From NCBI RefSeq assembly GCF_020616555.1, contig NZ_CP085173.1:1488001-1552000 (forward strand): DNA of 64,000 nucleotides, written 5' to 3'. A program made the position numbers and the translations under genes. The notes beneath the pieces were generated by a model, which saw only the letters and a list, made by a program, of their open reading frames with translations, searched no databases and was not told the DNA's origin. How positions within the stretch are numbered: position 1 is the stretch's first letter; every line of letters begins with the position of its first letter. The stretch is from Streptomyces longhuiensis. Lineage in GTDB: Bacteria; Actinomycetota; Actinomycetes; Streptomycetales; Streptomycetaceae. Below are positions 1 through 9,729 of the stretch, one piece after another.

Positions 1-320
1 ACCTCCCACCCGCGCGGGTCGTCCATCGCGGCCAGGCGGCGCACCGCGTCGCCGGCCGTCGTCGCCAGCGGTTCGCGGTGGTACCGGCCGACCGTGACGG
101 GCTCGTCGTCGGGCAGCCGCACCTGGACGGCGACGAGCCCGCGCGGCCCGCCGTGCCGTGCCAGCTCCCGCAGCCACTGGTGCGTGAGCGTGTACGACGC
201 GAGCACGGGGAAGCAGAACACCCCGCGCCTGCCGTCGTGGCGCTTGCCGGCGGCCCGGATACCCGCCCGCCTGATGCGCGCCGCGTTGGCCTGGGGCGTC
301 AGGTGTACGAACAGTGCCAT
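1..320 (-). CDS. Hypothetical protein, C-terminus cut by window edge
   Basis: A minus-strand frame starts at ATG 320-318 and stays open for 106 codons to base 1, so only the N-terminal part is visible. The protein begins MALFVHLTPQANAARIRRAG and continues with a basic, arginine-rich segment and a hydrophobic stretch (GVFCFPVLASY). The opening pattern of a His-Leu-Thr followed by a helix and an Ile/Gly pair recalls the start of ADP-ribosyltransferase-fold proteins such as DarT or KptA; that is a weak resemblance, not an assignment. It lies 43 bases downstream of def on the same strand and could share its transcript. Codon use is typical of the window. Confidence 0.6.
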   Translation of the reverse strand, partial: MALFVHLTPQANAARIRRAGIRAAGKRHDGRRGVFCFPVLASYTLTHQWLRELARHGGPRGLVAVQVRLPDDEPVTVGRYHREPLATTAGDAVRRLAAMDDPRGWE

Positions 321-363
321 GGCCGCGATCCTAAGTGCCGCCCTCCGCCGACCGGCCGGTGCG

Positions 364-1026
364 TCACTTGCCCAGTTCGGCGGCGCGAGCCACCCGGCGG
401 GCGAACACACTGTCCTTCGCTTCGTCCATCTCGCCCAGCGCGGCCTTGCGTTCGCGTCGGGCAAGCCGGTCCAGATACGTGCGGCCGTAGAGGTGATCCG
501 TCTCGTGCTGGAGGCAGCGTGCGAAGTAGCCCCGACCCTCGATCACCAGCGGATCTCCCTCCTTGTCGCGGCCCCGGACGACTGCGTGGTCCGGCCGGGG
601 CACGAGCTTGTAGGGGCCGGGGACCGACAGGCAGCCCTCCGACTCCTCGGCCAGGACGCGCTGCGCGGCGGGCAGTTCGTCGAGGACGGGGTTGGCGATG
701 TGTCCGACATGACGCACGCCCCAGTCGTCCGTGATGTCCCACACGAACAACTGGAGGTCCACATCGACCTGGTTGGCGGCGATGGCCGCGCCGTCCGCGA
801 CAGCGTTCGTGGCAAACATGTCGTCGATCAGGCACGCCAGTTCGGGAGTTCCGAACTCCGTCACCTCACGGCAGCGGCGGTGCAGGATCTCCTCCCCCAC
901 GACGGTGATGCGGCGCACCGTTCCGCGCGCGACCTCCGGCGGAAGGGCCGGGTAGGAGTCCACCGGAACACCCTGCACCCGCACCCTGAGATCTTGTGAT
1001 GTTCCGTCACTCAGCCGAAAAGACAT
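364..1026 (-). CDS. def: Peptide deformylase
   Basis: This 220-residue protein removes the N-terminal formyl group from nascent proteins in the cytoplasm. All three family motifs are present: a GxxxAAxQ box (GAAIAANQ), EGCLS with the metal-binding cysteine, and HETDH with two metal-binding histidines and the catalytic glutamate. The ATG at 1026 was chosen because AGGAGG precedes it at good spacing; the open frame extends further upstream only through antisense sequence of the neighbouring regulator. Length is slightly above the usual 170-200, with extra residues at both ends. Streptomycetes normally carry several def genes, so this is probably an accessory copy. It is divergent from an ArsR-like regulator whose putative operators lie between them. 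Confidence 0.93.
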   Translation of the reverse strand: MSFRLSDGTSQDLRVRVQGVPVDSYPALPPEVARGTVRRITVVGEEILHRRCREVTEFGTPELACLIDDMFATNAVADGAAIAANQVDVDLQLFVWDITDDWGVRHVGHIANPVLDELPAAQRVLAEESEGCLSVPGPYKLVPRPDHAVVRGRDKEGDPLVIEGRGYFARCLQHETDHLYGRTYLDRLARRERKAALGEMDEAKDSVFARRVARAAELGK

Positions 1027-1114
1027 GGGTGTTGACGCCTCCTGAGCACGCCGAAGGAGGACCGGGAGCGCGCCCTCGGACCGGCTCGGCAAACTTGACC
1101 GACTTGACCAACCA

Positions 1115-1140
1115 CTTTGCAAAGTAGCACTCTTTGCAAA
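1115..1140 (+). promoter_or_regulatory. Two CTTTGCAAAG operators before the ArsR-like gene
   Basis: A perfect 10-base palindrome CTTTGCAAAG lies at 1115-1124 and a 9/10 copy (CTTTGCAAAA) at 1132-1141, 17 bases apart and directly abutting the ATG at 1141. A direct repeat of ACTTGACC lies just upstream (1092-1106). The position fits autoregulation of the HTH gene and possibly control of the divergent def; the protein-site pairing is inference. Confidence 0.6.
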
Positions 1141-1804
<664 letters not shown>

Positions 1805-1818
<14 letters not shown>

Positions 1819-4636
1819 AGCTGTCCACGATCAGATAGCTGCCCGTCTTCATCACGCCCTTGATGGTGTGCTCGCCCGGCGTCAGGCCCGACCTGGTGAA
1901 CACGGTCTGCTGATGCTGCCGAGTGGGGCTGGAGTTGTCGATCGTGCCCGCCGGTTGCCCGTCCACGTACAGGTCGACCTGCCCCTCGTCGCTGTTGATC
2001 TGGGTGATGACGTCGATCGCCGTGCCGTTGAAGGTGAGCTCGAAGGAGTCGCCCTTGTTCTGTGTGGCGTGCACGTCGTCGGCCCAGCCGCCCCCGCCGC
2101 CGCGCGAGGCGTTCTTCCAGTCCCAGCCCGAGCCGGTGTACACGACCCCGGACGTGTTGTTGATCTGTTCGCCCGACTCGGGCTTGCGGACGGTGAGTTG
2201 CGTGGCGGCCTGGTTGCGCCAGATCGTCAGCGGGACGTCGGCGCCCGGGGCCGAGCGGTTGTAGACGCTCCAGAAGCTGTCGCGGCCGGTGACCTTCTTG
2301 CCGTCGATCTCCCGGATGACGTCGTTCGTCCGCAGGCCCTGCCGGTACGCCTCCGACGTGGTGGGGACGGTGGGCAGATGCAGACCGTCGTAGTCGGTCA
2401 GCCCCGTCGCCGACTTGACCGCGTCGGAGTAGATACGTGTGGCCGAGGCCCCGAGCAGTGGCTCCTGGAACGCGTCGAGCGTGTCGGTGGGGGTGTCGTC
2501 GACCCATTCGAGCGGGGGCGGCGTGGGGCTGCCGGCCTTTCCGAAGCCGTCCATCGCGAAGGGACGGAAGCCGAGGGCGCGCGCCGGGGAGTCCGCCTGG
2601 AGCGTGTAGTCGAGCTTCTTCGGGTCGGTGAAGGGCGAGGCTCCGGTGAACTCGGGGTCGGCCGTCACCGAGTGCGTGTCGAGGCCGAGGGCACGCCACG
2701 CGTCGGTCACGCCGGTGACCGGCCTGCCGTTGTTCCAGAACAGGTTGTTGTCGACGGACGGCCTGCTCTTCGCCATGTCGGCCTGGATCAGGCTGTAGGG
2801 AGTGCCGGTGACGAAGATGTTCTTCTCCACCGTGTCGCCGCTGTCCGCGTACCAGACGTGGAAGTGGGCGCCGCCGTTGACGAAGATGTTGTTGCGCACG
2901 GTCCGGTGGAAGCCCTCGCGGAGCTTCACCCCGCCGTTGAGGAGGAGGTTGTCCTCGATGAGGTAGTTCGAGCTTCCGTCGTCCAGGTCGATGTCCCAGT
3001 GCGAGGAGTGGCGGATCCGGTTGTGCCGGATGACGGTGGTGTCCGTCGCGTCGAGCTTCGCGTACGACTTCTTCGTCGCGTCGTCGGCGGTCAGCGGCCA
3101 GAACCGGTCGCGGCCCCAGGAGTTGATCGGCCCGTGGTCCGAGGTCTCCTTGACGCAGTTGAAGATGTCGTTGTTCTCGATGACGTGTCCACCCCAGGTG
3201 CCGTCGTTGATGTCGACGCAGGCACGGGGTCCGTCGTGGATCGTGTTGCCGTCGACGGTGACGCGCCGGCTCATCGAGATCTGCACGCCGGAGGTCTGCT
3301 TCTCGAACTGCCCGTTGTCGTGCATGTAGTTGCCGCTGACGCGGATGTCGCGCGGGTAGTTCTCGGACTTAGGGCCGGGTGTGGTGTCCGTGATGGTCTT
3401 GCGCATGCTGTCCCAGGTGGACGGCTCGCGTACCGCGTCGCGGTTGCCCACGACGGCGACGTCGGAGGCGCCCGAGTGGCTGAACTCGTTGCCGGAGACG
3501 GTGTCTTCGCGGTTGTAGCCGTCGACGAAGAGGGCGTTTCCGCCGACCTGGTCGAAGAGCGAGTCGCGTACGGCGACGTTCTCGGTGTTCTTGAGGTGGA
3601 CCGCCGCGGCGCGCGCGATCGCCCAGTCGCCGAGCTGGAGCTTCTCGTACGGCTGGTCGAAGAGGGTGCGGTGGGTGCGGGCGAACGTGAAGCCGGAGAG
3701 GCTCAGATCGTGCACGGCATCGTCCGGTCCGCCGCCCTGCACCCTGATGAGTTCGTCGAGTTCGGCGGTCTCGATGTGCGCCGAGGCGAGATCGGCGCCC
3801 TTCGGCGGGAAGAAGTAGAGCTTGCCGGCCGCCTTGTCGTAGAACCACTCGCCGGGGGCGTCGAGCTCCTCGAAGACGTTCTCCACCATGCGGTACGTGG
3901 TGTGCAGGCCACTGCCGCGGTTGTTGTCGCCCACCCAGTCGAGTTGCGGGGTGCCGTCGGCCTTCAGCCCGGTGACCCGGTAGGAGTTGCCGCCCCACTC
4001 CCCCTGGTGCAGGCCGCGTACGAGCGCGGTGGTGGGGTTCTTCCAGCGGGCGACACGCTGCGCCGAGATGGCGTCGGCCGCGTAGCCGCCCAGGATCGCG
4101 GTCTTGGGGTCGTAGTTGGGGTACCGGGCGAGGACCTGGCGTTCCCCGTCCAGGAAGAGACCGTCGAAGTCGAGACCGGCGCCTATGTCGGCGACCTTGA
4201 CGGTGTCGTTGTACGAGGTCCACTCGGGCCGCAGCGATCGGCCGCCGCTGATGACGACGTGTTCACCGGGTGCGGCGAGGTAGCGGACCGGGGCGCGCTC
4301 CGTGCCCGAGTCTTTCGGGCCGAACGTCAGGGTGTGGTCCAGGCGGTAGGTGCCCGCGTGCACCACGACGTCGACGGGTCGCGCCCGGTGCTTGCGCACT
4401 TCCTTGCGGGCGGCTTCCTGGGCGCGCTCCACCGTGCGGAACGGCCTGGCCGCCGAGCCGTTGGCACGATCGCTGCCGGTGGGTGCCACGTGGAGGGTGA
4501 CGGTCTTGCCACCCTCGGCCGCCGACGCGGTGGGCGCGACGGCGGCGCCGAACCCCAAACTGACACCCACCGCCGCGGCGAGCAGACCGGGAAGCGGGGA
4601 TCTTCGGTTCTTGCGGAAACCTGGGACGGTACGCAC
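1805..4636 (-). CDS. Secreted right-handed beta-helix protein with PDZ and C-terminal binding domain
   Basis: A 943-residue exported protein. GTG 4636 is chosen because AGGAG precedes it by about 8 bases and a signal peptide follows (basic N-terminus, hydrophobic LLAAAVGVSLGFGAAVAP, cleavage near ASAAEG). From about residue 40 the sequence has the LHVAPTGSD start and the repeated N-x-I-x-x-N coils of pectate-lyase-like parallel beta-helix proteins, which usually act on polysaccharides. A PDZ domain follows at about 735-820 (LRTNDVIREIDGKKV), and a Gly-rich linker leads to a roughly 110-residue beta-sandwich that resembles carbohydrate-binding modules. The PDZ insertion is unusual in a polysaccharide enzyme. 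Substrate is unknown. Two dyad sites and a good promoter lie upstream. Confidence 0.85.
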
Positions 4637-4689
4637 GGGGACTCCTGAGGCCGGGCAGGTCGGGATTGACCATCGATCTACGGACCGAA

Positions 4690-4769
4690 CATCCAATGTT
4701 TGATGGACAGTTGGCTCAATTGAGGAGCGTCTGGCCACGGAAGCTATAAATTCATCGGATGACTGTCAA
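4690..4769 (-). promoter_or_regulatory. Promoter with GntR-like dyads for the beta-helix gene
   Basis: On the minus strand a consensus -35 TTGACA (4769-4764) and a -10 TAGCTT (4746-4741) are separated by 17 bases. The spacer holds the perfect dyad TCATC-N-GATGA (4752-4762). A second, imperfect dyad CATCCAATGTTTGATG lies at 4690-4705, downstream of the start point. ATC-N-GAT cores are typical of GntR/FadR operators, so repression by a sugar-responsive regulator encoded elsewhere is likely. Confidence 0.55.
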
Positions 4770-4924
4770 GAGATGCTGCACGCATCGGCTTCTCGATGCC
4801 CCGTCGAAGGCATCCGGGCGGCAGAGGCGATCAACTACCCTGCCTGCGACCGCTGCAGCAGACCGGTCACCGCCGTACCCTCAGCTCCCCCTGCTTCCCG
4901 GCCCCCAGTGGCATACCTCAAGAG

Positions 4925-5704
4925 ATGCGGTCCGTCATGCGCGAAGGCACCCTCGTTCACGCCGCCCCCGGCGTTCATCTGGTCCACGGCAGCAACACGA
5001 ACTGGGTCATCCTGAGCGAGGGCGACGCCGTCACGCTCATCGACTGCGGCTACCCCGGCGACCGGCAGCAGGTCCTGGACTCACTGGCCGCGGCGGGCCA
5101 CTCCCCCGAGGCGCTCACGGCGATCCTGCTCACCCACGCACACAACGACCACCTCGGATCCGCGGAGTATCTCAGCCGCACCTTCGACGCCCCGGTGTAC
5201 GCGCACGAGGCCGAAGTCCCGCACGCCCGGCGCGAGTTCCTGCACCAGGTCTCGCTCGGCCGGGTCCTGCGCAACAGCTGGCGCCCTGGCGTCCTGCCCT
5301 GGGCCGTCCACGCCCTGCGCTCCGGCGGGACGACGGACGCCCGCGTCGAGCGGCCCCAGCCGTTCCCCACTGAGGGTGCCCTCGACCTGCCGGGCCGCCC
5401 GGTCCCGGTCCACACCCCCGGACACACCGCCGGCCACTGCGCCTACCATCTCCCCGGCGCGGGCATCGTCATCTCCGGTGACGGCCTGGTCACCGGCCAC
5501 CCGATCTCGCGCACGCGCGGGCCGCAGCTCCTGCCCACCATGTTCGACAGGGACCGCGACCGCACCCGCGGTTCCCTGGACGTGTTCGAGAAGCTGTCGG
5601 GCGACATGGTGCTGCCCGGGCACGGCCCGTTGCACCGCGGTTCGGTGGGCGAGGCCGCCCGGACGGCACGCGACCGTGCGACTCCGGCGCGGCAGAGGTC
5701 GTGA
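4925..5704 (+). CDS. MBL-fold metallo-hydrolase
   Basis: A 259-residue cytoplasmic protein with the metallo-beta-lactamase fold. The HxHxDH metal site is clear (HAHNDH, residues 71-76). The third histidine sits in TPGHTAGH, followed by an SGDGL aspartate strand and the late LPGHGPLH histidine, which completes a binuclear site. The family includes glyoxalase II and many lactonases and esterases; nothing here fixes the substrate. The start is either ATG 4925 or ATG 4937, and neither has a clear Shine-Dalgarno. It is divergent from the beta-helix gene and stands alone. Confidence 0.85.
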   Translation: MRSVMREGTLVHAAPGVHLVHGSNTNWVILSEGDAVTLIDCGYPGDRQQVLDSLAAAGHSPEALTAILLTHAHNDHLGSAEYLSRTFDAPVYAHEAEVPHARREFLHQVSLGRVLRNSWRPGVLPWAVHALRSGGTTDARVERPQPFPTEGALDLPGRPVPVHTPGHTAGHCAYHLPGAGIVISGDGLVTGHPISRTRGPQLLPTMFDRDRDRTRGSLDVFEKLSGDMVLPGHGPLHRGSVGEAARTARDRATPARQRS

Positions 5705-5720
5705 GCGGTGCGGGAGCGGC

Positions 5721-5833
5721 CGTAAGCGGCCCGCCTGGTCGTAGGCGGCGCGGCAGTGGTCGTAACCGGCCCGCCTGGTTGTGACCGGTCCGTCTGCTTA
5801 TGACCGGCCCGTCTGGTTGTGACCGGCCCGTCT
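5721..5833. repeat. Degenerate 19-20 base tandem repeat
   Basis: About six tandem copies of a 19-20 base unit, consensus TGACCGGCCCGTCTGGTTG, run from just after the MBL gene stop to the end of the surface-protein gene. The rightmost copies are the best conserved. It lies between convergent genes; no function is evident. Confidence 0.65.
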
Positions 5834-6777
5834 CAGCCCCGCGAGCCGGAGCGGCGCCAGGCGGTGTACACACCCGCGCCCAGAGCGCCCGCCACCAGTG
5901 CGCTGCCCGCCACGAGTTGCGTGGCGTCGAGGTTGGAGAGGCTGCCGCCGTTACCGGCCTCCACGCCCCTCGGCACGGTCGGCGTGGTCGGCGTCGTGGG
6001 GCGGGCGCCGCCTCCGGAGATCGTCAGTTTGGCGGTGCCCCGTTCCCCCTTGCAGTCGAACGTCACGTCGTACTGGGCACCCGGCTTCGCGTCGGGGGAG
6101 ACCTTGGCCTTCGCCGAACGGCCCCCATTGAGCGTGACGTCGTCGAAGACCGGCGCCGTGACACGCACGGTCGGCGTCTGGCACTTGGTGGCATTGATGG
6201 TGACCGTCCCGCCGGGAGACACGGTCGTCGGGGAGACCGTGTATCCGAAGGAGGTGACGTTGTGCCCGCCGCTGTCGGTGCGGCCGTCACCACCGGGGTC
6301 GACACCGGCGGAGTCCTTGACACCGGAGTCGGTGCCACCGGAGTCCTTGACGCCGGTGTCTGTACCACCAGTGTCCTTGACCCCGGTGTCTGTACCACCA
6401 GCGTCCTTGACCCCGGCGTCTGTACCACCGAAGTCCTCAATTCCGGGGTCGACAACACCTGAGTCCTTAACGCCGGCGTCTGTACCACCGGAGTCCTTGA
6501 CGCCGGCGTCTGTACCACCAGAGTCCTTGACGCCGGACTCCTCAACGCCGGAGTCGATACCACCAGCGTCTTTTACGCCGGTGTCGGTACCACCGGAATC
6601 ACTACCGCCGGAGTCACCGGCACCGGAGTCGATACCGCCGCCGGAGAGGGTGCCGCTGTCGGATTCGTAAGCGGTCGTGTTGTCGCCACCGTCGTCCGCC
6701 ACGGACGCCGGCGCGGTCACGGACAGAAGCGCGGCGGCGCCGAACAGCGCTGCGGAAGCGAAACGTATGGCACGCAC
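5833..6777 (-). CDS. Repeat-rich secreted, membrane-anchored surface protein
   Basis: A 314-residue protein starting at GTG 6777, with GGAGGG seven bases upstream. Residues 1-27 form a signal peptide ending near ASVADD. Residues about 45-155 are a low-complexity array of ten-residue units of the form GGTDTGVKDS, rich in Gly, Asp, Ser and Thr and with almost no large hydrophobic residues. An immunoglobulin-like beta-domain follows (about 165-260; two cysteines, likely a disulfide), then a Thr/Pro linker, a membrane segment (TQLVAGSALVAGALGAGVY) and a short basic tail. No LPxTG or LAxTG is present, so anchoring is probably by the helix alone. The protein is expected to project a flexible acidic stalk from the envelope. 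Confidence 0.75.
   Translation of the reverse strand: MRAIRFASAALFGAAALLSVTAPASVADDGGDNTTAYESDSGTLSGGGIDSGAGDSGGSDSGGTDTGVKDAGGIDSGVEESGVKDSGGTDAGVKDSGGTDAGVKDSGVVDPGIEDFGGTDAGVKDAGGTDTGVKDTGGTDTGVKDSGGTDSGVKDSAGVDPGGDGRTDSGGHNVTSFGYTVSPTTVSPGGTVTINATKCQTPTVRVTAPVFDDVTLNGGRSAKAKVSPDAKPGAQYDVTFDCKGERGTAKLTISGGGARPTTPTTPTVPRGVEAGNGGSLSNLDATQLVAGSALVAGALGAGVYTAWRRSGSRG
6300..6640 (-). repeat. Intragenic 30-base repeats coding for GGTDxGVKDx
   Basis: About eleven imperfect tandem units of 30 bases encode ten-residue repeats in the surface protein. Neighbouring copies near 6330-6420 and 6480-6540 are almost identical, which suggests recent expansion or gene conversion. Confidence 0.75.
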
Positions 6778-6897
6778 AGTGGACCCTCCAGACAGAAAAC
6801 CCCCCTGACTGTGGGAACGCTAGGTTCGGCGCAGGACCGCAGCGACCCGGGCGCCGCCGAACGGACCAGCCCCGCGGCGCCCGGCATGGGCTCACGT

Positions 6898-8178
6898 TCA
6901 GTGACCGGCGAAGAGTTCCGTCACGAAGGCGTTGCCGAACTTCTCCGCCGGGTCCAGTTCCTGCCGTAGCCGCTGGAAGTCGGGGGCTCGTTCGTAGAGC
7001 GCGGCGACGGTACCGGGAGCCGTCGCCGTCAGCTTTCCCCAGTGGGGGCGCGCCCCGAGCGACAGCAGTCGCTCCTCGATGGCGCCGATGACCGGGAGTA
7101 CGTCGTCGGGGCGGCGCACCCACGTGAAGTGGAGGGCGAGGGATGCGCGGCCGTGGCTCGGGCTGAGCCACAGGTCGTCCGCGGCGACCGTCCGGATCTC
7201 GGAGACGAGGAGCACCGGGGCGATCCGGTCTCCGAGGGCGCGCAGGGCCGCCATCGCGTCGGCCGCCGCCTCACGCGGCAGGAGCAGCTCGGACTGGAGC
7301 TCCTCGCCGTTGCTGGGGGTGAAGTCGGGGCGGAAGTGGGGAAGCCGCTCGTGCCACGGTCCGGGGACGCCCAGTTGCTCGGTGCAGAAGGCCGGTGGCA
7401 TGCCGGGGACGGGGTGGCGCGGGCCGTCCGCGAGACGCCCGCCCATCCAGTGGTCTTCCGGAGCGCCGGTCGGCAGCCGGTCGGTGCGGCGCTTCAGCCA
7501 CACCGTGGCGGTGTCCGCGCGCCAGTCGGTGAACGCGCTGACGCTGTACGCGGCGCCGAACACGGCGTCGAAGTCCTCGGCGATCCGGTCGAGCGGCACG
7601 TCGTCGTACACCCACTGGGCGACGTCGAACGCGGGCTCCACGGCGAGGGTCATGTCGACGACGACACCGAGTGCGCCGAGGTTGACGACGGCGCCCGGGA
7701 AGCGGTCCGGGTCTGAGGCGCGGTTCAGCGTCGCCCGCGTGCCGTCGGGGCCGATCAGCTCGATCCCGGTCACGGCGGAGGCCAGACCCTGCAGTGCGTT
7801 TCCTGAACCGTGCGTGCCGGTGGCGCACGATCCCGCGACCGAGATGTGCGGCAGCGAGGCCAGGTTGGCGAGAGCGAGACCCTGCGCCTGGAGCGCCGAG
7901 GCCACCTCCGCGTACCGCATGCCCGCCGAGACGCTCACGGTGGCGCGGTCCTCGGACACCCGCACCGGGCGCGCGAGCCCGTCCAGGAGGACCAGGTCGC
8001 CGTCCGTGTCCGCGATGCGGTTGAACGAGTGTCCGCTGCCGAGGACCCGTACCTTCTCGGCGGAGGCGACGGTCCGGCGCAGGTCGGCCTCCGACACCGG
8101 ACGGTGGACCCGCGCCGGGCCGAAGGTGACGTTTCCCGCCCAGTTCCGCAGCGGTGTACCGGTCGCCGGCATACGCAT
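6898..8178 (-). CDS. aldO: FAD-dependent alditol oxidase
   Basis: A 426-residue flavoenzyme that oxidises the terminal hydroxyl of sugar alcohols such as xylitol and sorbitol to aldoses, producing H2O2. It resembles the Streptomyces coelicolor alditol oxidase AldO along its whole length. Landmarks are NWAGN near the N-terminus, GSGHSFN with the histidine that carries covalent FAD, ASLPHISVAGSCATGTHGSG in the FAD-binding lobe, SLFTDWR-like SAFTDWR in the substrate domain, and the C-terminal RPHWGK and KFGNAFV motifs. ATG 8178 is preferred; an in-frame TTG at 8190 is possible. No signal peptide is seen. It is divergent from the xylo-oligosaccharide regulator, so a role in pentose or xylitol metabolism is plausible. 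Confidence 0.9.
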   Translation of the reverse strand: MRMPATGTPLRNWAGNVTFGPARVHRPVSEADLRRTVASAEKVRVLGSGHSFNRIADTDGDLVLLDGLARPVRVSEDRATVSVSAGMRYAEVASALQAQGLALANLASLPHISVAGSCATGTHGSGNALQGLASAVTGIELIGPDGTRATLNRASDPDRFPGAVVNLGALGVVVDMTLAVEPAFDVAQWVYDDVPLDRIAEDFDAVFGAAYSVSAFTDWRADTATVWLKRRTDRLPTGAPEDHWMGGRLADGPRHPVPGMPPAFCTEQLGVPGPWHERLPHFRPDFTPSNGEELQSELLLPREAAADAMAALRALGDRIAPVLLVSEIRTVAADDLWLSPSHGRASLALHFTWVRRPDDVLPVIGAIEERLLSLGARPHWGKLTATAPGTVAALYERAPDFQRLRQELDPAEKFGNAFVTELFAGH

Positions 8179-8201
8179 GTCCGTTCTCAAGAGGTTCGCG
8201 T

Positions 8202-8244
8202 CTCGGGTCCCGAGGGGTTCAGGTCTCAGGTCTCAGGCCCTGAG
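8202..8244. repeat. Paired short palindromes upstream of aldO
   Basis: Two perfect 13-base dyads, CTCGGGTCCCGAG (8202-8214) and CTCAGGCCCTGAG (8232-8244), are exactly 30 bases apart in a degenerate GGTCTCA-rich repeat that extends to about 8275. Placement in the aldO leader fits an operator or an mRNA hairpin pair. Confidence 0.55.
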
Positions 8245-8387
8245 GGTTTCACGTCCCCGGTCTCAAGGAGTTCGCGTTCACCTTTCGACGTCGATGACGC
8301 ATGTTGCGAAAAACTAGAAGGATCTTGCCGGTGCGTCAAGGCGCGGAGGTCCACTGATCCTCTTGCCCCGTCTCACCCCCTAGAAGT

Positions 8388-8400
8388 TACGATCCGTACC
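8388..8400 (+). promoter_or_regulatory. Likely leaderless promoter of the LacI gene
   Basis: A -10 TACGAT at 8388-8393 lies seven bases before the GTG at 8401, which would place the transcription start at or beside the start codon. There is no Shine-Dalgarno. Leaderless regulator messages are common in Streptomyces. Confidence 0.45.
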
Positions 8401-9462
8401 GTGAACTCCTCAGCGGTGCAGAAGAAGCAGAGGCCGGCGTCCCAGGAGGCCCCCGAGGCCGGCGCGGCGACACTTGCCGAGATCGCCCGCGAAGCGGGGG
8501 TCTCCGCTCCGACTGTTTCGAAGGTCCTCAACGGCCGGGCCGACGTCGCTCCGGGCACCCGCGAGCGGGTCGAGGAACTGCTCCGTCACCACGGCTACCA
8601 GCGCCGCAGGGCCAACACCACGGCCATCCCCCTGCTCGAACTGGTCTTCCACGAGCTGGACAGCTCCTGGTCGATGGAGGTGATCCGCGGCGTCGAGAAC
8701 GTCGCCCGCGAGGAGGGGCTCAGCCTGGTCCTGTCCGAGCACACCGGGCAGCTCAGCATCGGCCAGTCCTGGGTCGACGGCGTCCTGGCCCGCCGCCCCA
8801 CCGGAGTGATCGTCGTCCTGTCGGGGCTCGACGCCGCCCAGCGGGCACAGCTCACCAGCCGCGACATCCCGTTCGTGGTCATGGACCCGGCGGGCGACCC
8901 CGGGGAGGACGTGCCCGCGATCGGTGCCACGAACTGGCAGGGCGGCCTGGCCGCCACCCGGCACCTGCTGGAACTGGGCCATCGCCGCATCGGTGTGATC
9001 GCCGGCCCGGCGGGGATGATGTGCAGCCGTGCCCGGATCGACGGCTACCGGGCGGCCCTGGAGACGGCCGGGGTGGCGTTCGATCCCGCGCTGATCCGCG
9101 AGGGGACCTTCCACCACGAGTCCGGCCACGCGGCCGGTCTCGAACTGCTAGGCCTGCCGGACCGGCCGACCGCGGTGTTCGCCGGCAACGACCTCCAGGC
9201 GCTCGGTCTCTACGAGGCGGCCCGTGAACTGGGCCTGCGGATCCCGGACGACCTCAGCGTCGTGGGCTTCGACGATCTGCCGCTCGCCCGCTGGGTGGGT
9301 CCGCCGCTGACCACCGTGCGCCAGCCCTTGGTCGAGATGGCCGAGGCGGCCGCACGGCTGACCCTCGACCTGGCACGGGGCAAGAAGCCCCCGACGCTGC
9401 GCATGGACCTGGCGACCCGTCTCGTCGTGCGGAGCAGCACGGCGGCGCCCGCCGAGCGCTAG
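8401..9462 (+). CDS. bxlR: LacI-family repressor of the xylo-oligosaccharide locus
   Basis: A 353-residue LacI/GalR repressor. The N-terminal helix-turn-helix and hinge occupy about residues 22-75 (TLAEIAREAGVSAPTVSKVL, then LLRHHGYQRRR), and a periplasmic-binding-protein-like sensor fills the rest, ending with the dimer region VVGFDDLPLARWVGPPLTTV. GTG 8401 is the only start just upstream of the HTH. It is immediately upstream of and collinear with the transporter and GH3 genes, matching the bxlR-bxlEFGA order described for Streptomyces xylobiose loci. It should repress that operon until a xylo-oligosaccharide binds. Confidence 0.8.
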   Translation: MNSSAVQKKQRPASQEAPEAGAATLAEIAREAGVSAPTVSKVLNGRADVAPGTRERVEELLRHHGYQRRRANTTAIPLLELVFHELDSSWSMEVIRGVENVAREEGLSLVLSEHTGQLSIGQSWVDGVLARRPTGVIVVLSGLDAAQRAQLTSRDIPFVVMDPAGDPGEDVPAIGATNWQGGLAATRHLLELGHRRIGVIAGPAGMMCSRARIDGYRAALETAGVAFDPALIREGTFHHESGHAAGLELLGLPDRPTAVFAGNDLQALGLYEAARELGLRIPDDLSVVGFDDLPLARWVGPPLTTVRQPLVEMAEAAARLTLDLARGKKPPTLRMDLATRLVVRSSTAAPAER

Positions 9463-9504
9463 CCCCCGCCCCGACGCTCATCGCCCCTCACGCCCGGCGG
9501 CGAT

Positions 9505-9720
9505 CTTCGAAACTGTCGGCGCGCATCATTCGCACCCCTTCGGCGGCCGGAACCGGGCCGTCCCGCCGTCATGCCCTTTCGTCGCAAGGGCCGATCCCTG
9601 CCAGGCGCTCCACCGATAACGCTTCGGAAACCCGCACTCCGAGGGTTGACCGCCCCCTCGGCGCGCCATACCGTCACACCGCCCAGCATATTTCGCTCTC
9701 TTGACCGACACTTTCGAGAG
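9505..9720 (+). promoter_or_regulatory. Promoter and candidate operators of the bxlEFGA operon
   Basis: A -35 TTGACC (9646-9651) and a -10 TACCGT (9669-9674) are 17 bases apart. Candidate LacI-type half-palindromes with a TTCGAA core lie at 9505-9512 (CTTCGAAA) and 9711-9720 (CTTTCGAGAG), bracketing the promoter; CTTCGGAAA near 9622 may be a third. Which are true sites cannot be told from sequence alone. Confidence 0.45.
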
Positions 9721-9729
9721 GCTTCAAAG

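Noticed and set aside
1868..4648. A 926-codon plus-strand open frame
   Set aside because: It is the exact antisense of the beta-helix gene, with Val/Arg/Gly-rich composition and no domain; a GC-rich shadow frame.
5721..5833. CRISPR array or IS end
   Set aside because: Units of 19-20 bases are directly adjacent with no spacers and no flanking cas or transposase genes.
6300..6640. CRISPR array
   Set aside because: The repeats are contiguous, in frame and lack unique spacers; they encode a protein repeat.
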